From Ginkgo biloba (Eukaryota > Streptophyta > Ginkgoopsida > Ginkgoales > Ginkgoaceae): 10,207 bases of DNA. The notes beneath the pieces were generated by a model. The model was given only the letters and a program-made list of their open reading frames with translations, searched no databases and was not told the origin of the DNA. Positions 1 to 6,735 of the stretch are shown in pieces; positions within the stretch are counted from its first letter, which is position 1; the number at the start of each line of letters is the position of its first letter. The stretch lies in the NCBI GenBank assembly GCA_024626585.1, contig JANKJI010000963.1, forward strand, positions 1 through 10,207, given 5' to 3'. The translations under genes were made by a program, and so were the position numbers.

Positions 1-2
1 CT

Positions 3-247
3 TCTAGTGGCTGTGGTTGGGGAACGGTCGTTCGGGCCGGTGTACACAATATCTTCCATATGTCAAGTATTAAAAGGGTAATGGATCAGAGTATTTTAGT
101 TCATATAGAATTACCAGAGTTGGATGAGAAAGGGAAACTTAAGTTAGAGATATAGGTAGTCCTCAATGAGACAACAAAAAACCCATGAAATAAATACATC
201 AAAGTATATCTTCCAATAGTATTTAAAATTATTAAAGATTTGAGGGA
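3..247 (+). pseudogene. Ty3/gypsy chromovirus integrase C-terminus and chromodomain remnant (left element)
   Basis: Reading from position 3, the frame is open to a TAG at 153-155. It encodes a stretch containing VHNIFHMSSIKRVMDQ and then IELPELDEKGKLKLE. This matches the known end of plant Ty3/gypsy polyproteins, where an integrase C-terminal HNVFHVS-type segment is followed by an LPELDEEGKL-type linker that leads into a chromodomain. After the stop the same frame continues as VVLNETTKNP, a second stop (TGA) and then NKYIKVYLP, which fits the start of a damaged chromodomain. Its conserved tryptophan-containing core cannot be recognised. The upstream gag, protease, reverse transcriptase and integrase core lie left of the window. 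The polypurine tract and LTR start that follow at the right spacing support the call. The linker and LTR are unlike those of the element at 1129-5250, so the two are separate lineages. The copy is not functional. Confidence 0.8.
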
Positions 248-264
248 AAATGTTTTAAGGCGAA

Positions 265-299
265 GGGACGGTAGGGCAAGGGGGGGTGGGGAGAGGACT
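265..299 (+). other. Polypurine tract of the left element; potential G-quadruplex
   Basis: A run of purines broken by few pyrimidines lies directly before the TG that begins the candidate LTR at 300. In Ty3/gypsy elements this is where plus-strand DNA synthesis is primed. The tract contains four G-runs at 265-267, 274-276, 280-286 and 288-291, separated by loops of 6, 3 and 1 bases. That satisfies the usual G3+N1-7 quadruplex pattern on the + strand. Confidence 0.6.
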
Positions 300-700
300 T
301 GTAATAACCTTGAGTCACTAAGTTTATTCTTATCTTAATTTTTCTCTTCTACTTATCTCACTTACCACCTCCTATTTTTGCAAGCCTTATGCATGAACAA
401 TAAATGCCACATATGTGATGAAATTCTTCTTCTATATATTATACTTGTAAATCCTTAGAAGACATAGTAAATATTTTTATTAAACTTTTGGAGGATTCCA
501 CCCTCAAAGTGGTCATAATAAAACTGTGAGATCTTGTTTGTAATTGATTTCTTGAGTTGTGCTCACTATTCAAAGGTTCCTCACAGTTGGTCACAATAAA
601 TCTTATTTGTATTAATGAATCCAATTGTAATAAATCATACTGGTTGTAATTAATCAAGAAAGTCGCAACACATATTGGTCATAAGCTAAGTCACCAAATT
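300..700 (+). mobile_element. Candidate 3' LTR of the left element (right edge unresolved)
   Basis: The sequence TGTAATAACC begins at 300, immediately after the polypurine tract, in the form expected of a plant Ty3/gypsy LTR (TG start, often TGTNAYRACC). A TATA-like stretch, TATATATTA, occurs at 433-441. No second copy of this LTR is in the window, so the right end is a guess. A CA end and target duplication could not be located, and the LTR may run anywhere up to about 1128. The interval given is a minimum working estimate. Confidence 0.45.
511..687. repeat. Imperfect short repeats built on GGTCAYAA
   Basis: Three copies of a GGTCA-centred motif occur at 511-515 (context GTGGTCATAATAAA), 589-593 (TTGGTCACAATAAATC) and 677-681 (ATTGGTCATAAGC). 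Two looser relatives, TTGTAATAAATCAT and GGTTGTAATTAATC, lie at about 624-656. The copies are spaced unevenly, so this is a motif family rather than a clean tandem array. Confidence 0.4.
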
Positions 701-1128
701 TGAGTTATAATTCAATTTTGATAATTAAAAAAATATTTTAAAAAATTGACGAGGTTCATAAAAATTGCGATAAATATACCAAATACATAAGTATTTTTCT
801 TATATAGAATTCCTAATTTTGAAAAAATCAAGATAGGAAAATAAATATTGAAGTAAAAAATTTATATGTAATATTATATGTTTTAATATCATATTAAGCT
901 AAACATCTTATAGTGAAATAATTAACCAAGATCTCTAAAATACTTGGTTAGTTTTTAAATAATTTTGTCCTTCCTACAATATTACTTCAAGAAAAAGAAA
1001 ATACTAAATCTTGTGACTAATTTTGAAAGTGATGCATTTAAATATAATATTAAATAATATTATTAATTAAAAGGTAAATTATATTAGTTAGGAGTGGTTA
1101 TAATTAGGTAATTAGATCTACAACTTAA
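701..1128. other. AT-rich spacer between the two retroelements
   Basis: This stretch is very AT-rich, with A-runs and T-runs, and has no coding signal on either strand. It may be the rest of the left LTR or old spacer DNA. A small perfect inverted repeat lies at 923-950, described separately. Confidence 0.5.
923..950. repeat. Small inverted repeat (8-bp stem)
   Basis: TAACCAAG at 923-930 is the exact reverse complement of CTTGGTTA at 943-950, with a 12-base loop. No U-run typical of a bacterial terminator matters here because the context is a plant genome. It may be chance in AT-rich DNA. Confidence 0.35.
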
Positions 1129-1615
1129 TGTAGGAGCATCATCAAATTTTGATTAATGACTACAATGTTTCCATAATTTTGAGAAGGAAAAAAAAAATGA
1201 GATGAGGACAGATATCAAGAGTGACAAAGAAAACATGAGATAGAGTTAAAGTGGCATCGATCAGGATAGGATCTACTAGAGTAAGGATCATGCTACATGG
1301 AGAAGAGAAAAAAGGAAGAGGGGATTAGAAGATAAAGCATGAGAGATTTCCCTGGGAAATGTGTTATAAACTCCCTCTAAGGAAGGGGAGGTGAAGTTGT
1401 GTATTTATAAATCCCTTAAGGGTTATATTAATGAAATTTATTCTTATCTGTTTAGCATAAAATTTGTGTGTGTGGAATTTATCTCTCCTTTGCCCATTAT
1501 TGTTAGAATTATTTTACTAATGCACACACCCATAAGCACATTTAGGGTTATAATAGGCTAGTCCCTTAACATCACAAGGGTATCAATTATGTTTAGGGAT
1601 ATCCCCATTGCATCA
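1129..1615 (+). repeat. 5' LTR, shortened by an internal deletion
   Basis: It begins TGTAGGAGCATC and ends with CA at 1614-1615, two bases before the primer binding site. Its first part (1129-1185) aligns with the start of the 3' LTR (4171-4231), and the rest (from about 1186) aligns with 4821-5250. About 590 bp found in the 3' LTR are therefore absent here. The match is clear to about 1541. Beyond that it is weak, but a shared ATCCCCAT (1601-1608 and 5240-5247) at nearly equal offsets supports homology to the end. The LTR carries a TATA-like box and the palindrome CCCTTAAGGG at 1413-1422. Confidence 0.85.
1402..1410 (+). promoter_or_regulatory. TATA-like box in the 5' LTR
   Basis: TATTTATAA sits inside the LTR, about 10 bases before the palindrome CCCTTAAGGG. 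The matching place in the 3' LTR (about 5036-5047) reads TATGTATATGTAAATC. It is a plausible core promoter marking the U3/R side of the LTR, judged on sequence alone. Confidence 0.45.
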
Positions 1616-1617
1616 TT

Positions 1618-1630
1618 TGGTACCATAGCC
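1618..1630 (+). other. Primer binding site, initiator Met-tRNA type (degenerate)
   Basis: TGGTACCATAGCC differs at two positions from TGGTATCAGAGCC, the common plant primer binding site complementary to the 3' end of initiator methionine tRNA. It lies two bases after the CA that ends the 5' LTR, as expected for priming of minus-strand DNA synthesis. This site sets the 5' LTR boundary. Confidence 0.75.
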
Positions 1631-2144
1631 ATAGAAGGCTTCTAAGTGGACTAGTAAGTGTGTTTAGTGAGAAAATCTAAGAATTAGCTAAGAAGGTGAT
1701 CGAAGATAAGGAGCTCATTTAAGGAGTGTTGAGGAGAGAAAAGGTTTCTCGTGGAGAAGCTAAGATAAAAAAAAGGATGTGAGAAAACTTGGGATTGGGC
1801 ATGTTGTAGAATTATTAAGGAACGCTAAGGGAGGATTGATAAAATCATTGATTATAGTAAGGAGATAAAGAATGATACCAAGAGTAGCTAGAGGAGGAAG
1901 AACTATAGCTAACATGGAGATTAAATCCTTAAGGAGGGGAATCAAAGAGATAGATAATGAGCAATGAATATGTAGACTTGAAGGTGACAAGGAATAAAAA
2001 TAATAATAAGATAAAGACATATAAGAAAGATAGGAGCCAAAAGATGTCAGGGATTTTCTAGTGAAATTGCTAAAGAGTAAGAAAGGTGGGGTAAAAATAA
2101 AAATTAAGAGCTTTGGAAGGATTTTAAAGCTAGAATATTTTTTT
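1631..2144 (+). other. Leader and decayed N-terminal gag region
   Basis: This purine-rich stretch lies between the primer binding site and the first recognisable gag sequence. All frames on the + strand carry stops, and no start codon can be picked with confidence. By position it should hold the untranslated leader and the variable N-terminal part of gag. The open frame on the opposite strand at 1760-2020 is explained by the purine skew and is not a gene. Confidence 0.5.
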
Positions 2145-2618
2145 GATTGGATAGGAGATATGAAGAATTAGTTTGACTAGGAGGAGATAGAAGACCCCAA
2201 GGGGATGAAATTTGAATGTACTAAGATGAAGGGACATGTAGCCCTATGGTGGTCCGAGCATTGGCAAAAGGAGAGGATATAAAAAAGAAAGGAGAATATT
2301 TAGACATGGAACAAGATGGTGGCTAAACTCGAGGGAAAATTCTTACCTACAAATTATGGATAAATATTATTTTGATAATTTAAAATTTTGAGGCAAAGAG
2401 ACAAAGGTGTACATGGGTGCACTGATGAATTCTATAATTTATCCATTAGGAGTGCATATCATAAAGTCAAAGATGTATCTAAAAGTGAGATACATTAATG
2501 GATTGACCTTTCTGATTTAGGAAGATATCGCAATGCATCGAATGAAGACAATAGATGAAGCATATCAATTGGCGCTAAGAGATGAGGAGAAATTGACTTG
2601 GAGTATGAGAAAGTGACT
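2145..2618 (+). pseudogene. Ty3/gypsy gag (capsid-like Retrotrans_gag domain), broken
   Basis: Gag packages the element RNA into a virus-like particle. The frame starting at 2145 reads DWIGDM, then EEIEDPKGMKFECTKMKGH, VALWWSEHWQ and TWNKMVAKLEGKFLPTNYG. These are the hallmark motifs of the plant chromovirus gag domain, including the ALWW core and the MVAKLKGKFLP-type helix. From 2388 it continues LRQRDKGVHGCTDEFYNLSIR. At about 2480-2488 a frameshift moves homology one frame on, giving RYINGLTFLI, a stop, EDIAMHRMKTIDEAYQLALR and DEEKLTW. Several in-frame stops interrupt it, for example in the segments before FD, EEIEDP and TWNKM. The motif order and spacing fit the family well. The copy cannot make a full protein. 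Confidence 0.9.
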
Positions 2619-2825
2619 AGTTATGAGGGGAGTGGAATCCTCACTTTAGAAGTAGAGAGGAGGCACTAGGACATGGAGTGGACTAAAATAGGGCACCAAC
2701 ATGAAATACTGACAAGAACAAGAGGAGAAGTAATTTCTTAGTAAATGAGGGGTCAGAGTGAGTTTTCCCATTAGAGAGGAAGAGGAATTAGTAAAGGAGT
2801 TAATGCGCTAAGAAGAATAATAGTT
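2619..2825 (+). other. Gag linker between capsid domain and zinc knuckle
   Basis: Purine-rich sequence with stops in all + frames. By position it corresponds to the variable, basic linker that separates the gag core from the nucleocapsid knuckle. No conserved motif was recognised. Confidence 0.45.
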
Positions 2826-2870
2826 TATTTCAGTTATGGAACAGAAGGACATTGAGCATTTGAGTGTCGA
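2826..2870 (+). pseudogene. Nucleocapsid CCHC zinc knuckle with lost cysteines
   Basis: The frame at 2826 reads YFSYGTEGH, a stop, then AFECR. The spacing is exactly that of a CX2CX4HX4C knuckle, which binds zinc and element RNA in nucleocapsid. The first two cysteine positions (codons at 2826 and 2835) are TAT, one G-to-A change from TGT. The histidine (2850) and the last cysteine (2865) remain, and a TGA follows the histidine. The knuckle could not coordinate zinc in this form. Confidence 0.8.
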
Positions 2871-3258
2871 GTGAGAACTAAATATAGATCAAGTTGGGAG
2901 GAGGTAAGGGAAAATTTAGTACAGGGAGAAGATATTATAAAGCATGTGACAACAAAGAAATTAGAAATCATAATGACAAATAGGTTATTGTTAGCATAAG
3001 GAGAAGAAAAATCAATAGACAATCAAAGGCTATTGATAAACAAACAACAATTGTCAAAAAATGACCGACAAAGTAACAATTTGAGTAACGATAAAAGGCT
3101 ATTAGAAAATGGGGAGAGAAGATAAAAAATAATCAATGGTTGTCAGAGAATAGACCAAAAATGATCAAAGGAATTTGACTAAAGATGTGATCGAATGACT
3201 GACAGGATGCTCCATCGATGACCTAAAGAAGTAGAAATAAATGGAGCAAAGGAAGAAA
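2871..3258 (+). other. Gag-protease linker with a short internal repeat
   Basis: This low-complexity, A-rich linker lies between the knuckle and the protease. AAAGGCTATT occurs at 3025-3034 and again at 3094-3103. Each copy is followed by a TTGTCARARAATRRACC-like stretch (at about 3051 and 3140), suggesting an imperfect internal duplication. In one frame this gives related peptides around QRLLINKQQLSKND and DKRLLENGER. No enzyme domain is seen. Confidence 0.5.
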
Positions 3259-3718
3259 ATTTTTAATACTAGATGTAGGTCTTGAGATAAAGTCTATAAA
3301 GTGATCATTGATAAAGGAAGTTATGAGAATATGGTGGTTGTAGAGATGGTTTAGATGTTGGAATTACCATGCCAAATACAAGAAGAACCATATCATATTT
3401 TATGGTTTAAGAAAGGAGGCAAGATCACAATCAAGGAGAGGTGCCTAGTGGCATTAAAGATTAGAAATTATAATGATCAAGTATAGTGTGATGCCATGCC
3501 AATGGACACTTGTCACTTATTATTAGGATGACCATGAAAGTTTAATTAAGAAGAGATGATCAATGGGAGAAAAAAAACCTACACCATCACTAAGGACATA
3601 AGGATATTTGAGCTATTACTATTAGGAGATGAAGAACCATCTTAGGTGATTCTTTCTACAAAGTAATTCATGAGAAGTTTGTAGGTCACTAGCACATGTT
3701 ATACATTAGTGGCAAAGA
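3259..3718 (+). pseudogene. Ty3/gypsy retropepsin-like aspartic protease and linker, broken
   Basis: The protease cleaves the gag-pol polyprotein in the particle. The frame holds a TRC motif, then KVYKVIIDKGSYENMVV, where the DKGS at 3310-3321 stands for the catalytic D-x-GS motif. It is followed by MLELPCQ, PYHILWFKKGGKITIKERC and CDAMPMDTCHLLLG, the typical C-terminal MD.CHLLLGRPW motif of plant Ty3/gypsy proteases. The R and W of the RPW end are stops here (TGA and TGA), consistent with C-to-T and G-to-A decay. The linker continues in the same frame with NGRKKTYTITKD and LLLGDEEPS, and ends TCYTLVAKK. In intact elements this linker leads into reverse transcriptase. Here it abuts the integrase tail instead. 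Confidence 0.88.
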
Positions 3719-3853
3719 AAGTGTACCTAAGGAAGGACAAGTTTCTAGAAGGGGCATATAATAAGATAAAGTATAAGAAAATATGGCCATGTTAGGTTAA
3801 CAAGAAGCTAAACAAAAATTCCTATGAGGTGGGTTGGCCTTCCGACTATGATA
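3719..3853 (+). pseudogene. Integrase C-terminal tail joined in frame to the protease linker
   Basis: The sequence reads VYLRKDKFLEGAYNKIKYKKIWPC, a stop, then VNKKLNKNSYEVGWPSDYDI and LDLCLML. This is the integrase C-terminal fold (GPY/F-type module) of plant Ty3/gypsy elements, normally seen as LRKERFPxGTYNKLKxKKIGPC followed by AYEIELPDDxxISxxFNVADL. It helps position the enzyme on DNA. It is in the same frame as the protease linker, with no trace of reverse transcriptase, RNase H, the HHCC finger or the DDE core between them. Integration activity is therefore impossible from this copy. The stop after WPC fits a former CAG or CGA codon. Confidence 0.87.
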
Positions 3854-3965
3854 TTTTAGATCTATGTTTAATGTTATAAATTTGTAAATGTATCAAGGAG
3901 GGGATGGGAAATCATAGGAAGAAGAGGACAATTGGAGATAACATATACCAAAGAAGAAGAAAGAG

Positions 3966-4139
3966 GAATTCATTAAAGTGTTGGATCATAATGTGGTAGA
4001 GATGATAAGAGACAACTATAATAAATACTTGGTGAAATGGAAATGATTACCACAGGAGGATAGCACATGTATTTTTTATGAGGATCTCAAAATGTTGGAC
4101 GAAATAAAATGGAAGGAATTTGAGGAGCAACATGAGTAG
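3966..4139 (+). pseudogene. C-terminal chromodomain of the retrotransposon integrase, broken
   Basis: The frame reads EFIKVLDHNVVEMIRDNYNK, then YLVKWK, a stop, LPQEDSTCIFYEDL and KMLDEIKWKEFEEQHE, ending with TAG at 4137-4139. The YLVKWK.xP.EDSTW pattern is the chromodomain of plant chromoviruses, which in the family steers integration toward marked chromatin. The stop lies where glycine is usual, and the usual tryptophan after DST is cysteine. It is in a different frame from the integrase tail before it, so a frameshift lies between about 3853 and 3966. Its end sits about 23 bases before the polypurine tract, as expected. Confidence 0.83.
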
Positions 4140-4161
4140 GGGCTCATGTAAAATTTGTACT

Positions 4162-4170
4162 AGGGGAGGA
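4162..4170 (+). other. Polypurine tract
   Basis: AGGGGAGGA lies directly before the TG that begins the 3' LTR. This is the expected primer site for plus-strand DNA synthesis in an LTR retrotransposon. Confidence 0.75.
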
Positions 4171-5250
4171 TGAGGGAGGAGCATCATCAAATTTTGGTCG
4201 ACAACTATAACATTTTCATAATTTTAAGAAGATGATGGTTTCAATTTGATAAGCGGGTAAAGGATTAAGATGGTGAGGAGGCTAATAATCATCTTCGGTC
4301 ATTCATTGATGACCTATAATGATAGCATGAGATAAACAATAATTTGAAGATAATAGGGGATAGATGATAGACAATGACGATAGTGAAGGGAGTGTCAACA
4401 ATGATAGGATATTTTGACCGACAACAGAAGGTCAATGAGCCCCTATGGCGATGATGACCAATGATTGACCTAAGGGAAAGATAGATAAAAGGGCAAAGAG
4501 AACTAGCGATATTTGATGACCGACCAACACATGAGCACAAGCTTAGCAGAGGATAAGAGTCTCATTAAAGAATCAAATCTTACACTTGATATTTAAAAGG
4601 TTGTAGGTGAGCACATCATCAGGAGTTAGTGCACTTGCAAAAAAAAATTAATGACATCCATAAATGTTCACCCACCAAGTTCTAGAGAAAGAAAGTTAGG
4701 TGAACTCAAGCATAAGGAAAAAGGGAAGGAGGTCAAAAGGAGGATGGCAGAGAGAAGAGTCATCCACGGGAAGGTGGAGGAATGATTGGAGAAAAACACA
4801 TAGTGGTGAGGAGAGATAAAGGAAAAATAAAGTGAGAGATGAGGATAGAGATCGAAAGTGATCAGGCAAACATGAGACAGAGGTAGAGGGACACCAGTTA
4901 GGATAGGATCTTCTAGAGAAAGGATCCCACTACATCTAGCAGAGAAGAAAGGAAGAAGGGATTAGAAGATAAAAATTGAGATATTTCCCCAGGAAATATT
5001 TTGAAAACTCCCTCTGAGGAAGGGAAAGTGAATTTATGTATATGTAAATCCCTTTAGGGTTATATTAATGAAAGTTATTCTTGTTTGAAGCATAGAATTT
5101 GTATGTGTGGAATTTATCTCTTTTTCTCATTGTCATTAGAATTGTTTCAACAGTGCATGTAGCCATAAGTGAATTTATTTTTATGATATAAGCATAAAAC
5201 TATTTTTGTGTAAGAGAAAAATCAGATTTGTCTAATAACATCCCCATCCA
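4171..5250 (+). repeat. 3' LTR, longer form
   Basis: It begins TGAGGGAGGAGCATCATC, matching the 5' LTR start apart from a small indel. From about 4821 it matches the 5' LTR again, with shared landmarks such as GGGATTAGAAGATAAA (about 4958), the CCCTTTAGGG relic of the palindrome (about 5050), and GTGTGGAATTTATCTCT (about 5105). The last 75 bases are poorly conserved. ATCCCCAT at 5240-5247 matches the 5' LTR near its end, which puts the likely boundary at CA 5249-5250. The boundary is uncertain by several tens of bases. The block absent from the 5' LTR is listed separately. Confidence 0.82.
4232..4820 (+). other. LTR block present only in the 3' LTR, with TGACC/GGTCA cluster
   Basis: This block of about 590 bp interrupts the alignment of the two LTRs. 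It lies upstream of the TATA-like region, so it would be U3, the enhancer part of an LTR. TGACC or its complement GGTCA occurs at 4297, 4310, 4415, 4430, 4455, 4466 and 4518, seven times in about 225 bases. Three are full TTGACC W-box cores (4414-4419, 4430-4435 reversed, 4465-4470). Two pairs form inverted repeats: GGTCAT/ATGACC at 4297-4314 and TTGACC/GGTCAA at 4414-4435. No coding function is seen. The open frame on the - strand at 4289-4540 looks like chance. Confidence 0.7.
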
Positions 5251-5330
5251 TGGTTTTCTCAATACATACTAGCATATAATTTTATGGACTTGTTATCTTT
5301 TATTAATGTTCCTACTTATAAAAAATTACC

Positions 5331-5560
5331 ATTTGTTAATATATTTGAAATCTTTCTTATACTAATTCAACTTATAAAGTTATAAGTAGGCAGCACATTT
5401 TGTGTATTGGAATTATGATGTCTTACTAAAGATAAGGTATAGATAATAGGATTTTGATTTGTTATCTAGGTTGAAGACTTGCTTATATTAATTCAAGTAA
5501 AACAATTATAAGTAGGTAGCAAATTCTATGTGTTTAAACTATGATTTCATACTTAATATA
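5331..5560. repeat. Imperfect tandem duplication, two copies about 104 bp each
   Basis: Copy 1 (about 5331-5434) and copy 2 (about 5457-5560) are offset by 126 bases. The best-conserved 79-base parts begin at 5356 and 5482, and share CTTATAYTAATTCAA, TATAAGTAGGYAGCA and ATTATGATGTC/ACTATGATTTC without net length change. The 22 bases between the copies resemble the sequence after copy 2 only loosely. It looks like an old segmental tandem duplication in non-coding DNA. Confidence 0.65.
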
Positions 5561-5568
5561 TGATATGG

Positions 5569-5598
5569 AAGTTTTTTTTTAGTTTTTTTTAGTTTTTC
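5569..5598. repeat. AG-T(n) low-complexity tract
   Basis: Three successive units of AG followed by 9, 8 and 5 T residues. This is a slippage-type simple repeat directly after the tandem duplication. Confidence 0.6.
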
Positions 5599-6735
5599 CT
5601 ATATTTTTGTATAATTGAAATTATAAAAGCATAGAGAAAAATAATAATTAAAATTATGTTGAAGTAAGATTCAATAATATTTCTTCTTCAAACCAAACTT
5701 GAATTGTTATCATGGTAATCTATAGCTACAAAATGAAAATTAATCTATTAAGTTCTACTACAAGCCATATGTTTTATTATGATCTAATAGTTTTGGATGG
5801 GATGTTATGATTTTGTACATGATTTAGTCAAGTCCAAGTATTATTTGATAGGGTATAGTTGTTATTGGCGAGTTCTCTATGAACCATAGGGAGATATCAT
5901 AGTAGAAGGCATATGGGTCTATATGTAAGGACCTTTTTCTTCTTAACACAAATATATGGGTTTTCAAAAGAAAAAGTAAAGAAGGAAAAAAAGGAAAAAG
6001 TGGTGCAAATATAAGAATTAAATATTGAACACAAGTCTTGTTGACTAGGACAACCCACATGTTTATTCTTGAATTATTGTACTCAATAAATACACTACAA
6101 ATATACATGAATGACTATGGTTAATTTTCAACTTCCTTTAGAGGCTTTTCTTTTCCTAAAATCTTTTACGCATTTTACACCAAAAACACATAGACCTGAT
6201 CCACCAAAGTATAATTAATCCATCCTAATCCACTTTCCACTACTATTTACATTAAAGTGAATTGAAATAAGATTAGTGAAATAAAATTGAGTGAAGATAC
6301 TAAGAGTACATAGTTGCTAAAACAAGATAAATCTAACATGAATGCAACTAAAGAAGATTAAGCATTGATATCCTCGTTAACATTTGACTTTAAGTAAATT
6401 CTTTGGAAGAAAGAGTATAACTTAATTATATGCTCATTAAAACAAACTAATGATAGAATAAAATGAAGCACAATTTTTTGTTTTAATTCAAAGAAAAAAA
6501 ACACAACTCATGACTTAATTGGCCTACAAATCAAACATAGAGAACCATTGACATCACGAGTGGTCTATTAAAAAGATTTATTCAAATTTAGACTCCGCTC
6601 GACGTTGCTATTAAATAGTTTTGGAGGGATTGAAATATTTAGAACACACAAGTAGATACGTATTAGAGCTTTCTATTGCCGTTTGGATAAACAATGGCCA
6701 ATGATGTATATCAAGAACTCAAAAACATTGCATGG
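5599..6735. other. AT-rich spacer without recognisable genes
   Basis: No coding similarity was recognised on either strand. The open frame on the - strand at 5824-6108 is 94 codons, hydrophobic and of atypical composition, with no family motif. Few CpG sites occur before about 6550. I saw no LTR, terminal inverted repeat or RNA gene. Confidence 0.5.

Larger units (their letters stand above)
1129..5250 (+). mobile_element. Degenerate, internally deleted Ty3/gypsy chromovirus LTR retrotransposon
   Basis: The element has paired LTRs (1129-1615 and 4171-5250), a primer binding site after the 5' LTR and a polypurine tract before the 3' LTR. Between them, in order, are decayed gag, CCHC knuckle, protease, integrase C-terminus and chromodomain. 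Reverse transcriptase, RNase H and the integrase catalytic core are missing, as is the usual 2.5-3 kb that would encode them. Stop codons and frameshifts run throughout. Over their shared parts the LTRs differ by roughly one base in five by eye, pointing to an old insertion. The five bases before 1129 (CTTAA) do not match those after 5250 (TGGTT), so no target-site duplication is visible. The coding strand is strongly purine-rich and CpG-poor. The chromodomain and gag type place it among plant chromoviruses. I would not assign a named clade without a tree. Confidence 0.9.

Noticed and set aside
439-657. 72-codon open frame on the - strand
   Set aside because: No family motif, it lies in a candidate LTR with short repeats, and its length is unremarkable in AT-rich DNA.
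1562-1580. CCCTT...AAGGG hairpin near the 5' LTR end
   Set aside because: A five-base stem is too short to assign a role and is not conserved in the 3' LTR.
1760-2020. 86-codon open frame on the - strand, rich in Ser, Leu and Tyr
   Set aside because: It is the antisense of the purine-rich decayed gag leader. The composition is explained by the strand skew.
2834-3022. 62-codon open frame on the - strand
   Set aside because: It lies antisense to the zinc knuckle and linker that are recognisable on the + strand.
3062-4526. ACCGAC (drought-response DRE core) copies in the element
   Set aside because: Only about three scattered matches, near 3064, 4417 and 4520. The latter two are better explained as part of the TGACC cluster.
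4289-4540. 83-codon open frame on the - strand in the LTR-only block
   Set aside because: No recognisable domain. The block is low-complexity GATGA-rich sequence and fits LTR U3.
5824-6108. 94-codon open frame on the - strand with hydrophobic stretches
   Set aside because: It is the longest frame outside the element but has no motif, no supporting context and a T-rich composition that gives hydrophobic codons by default.
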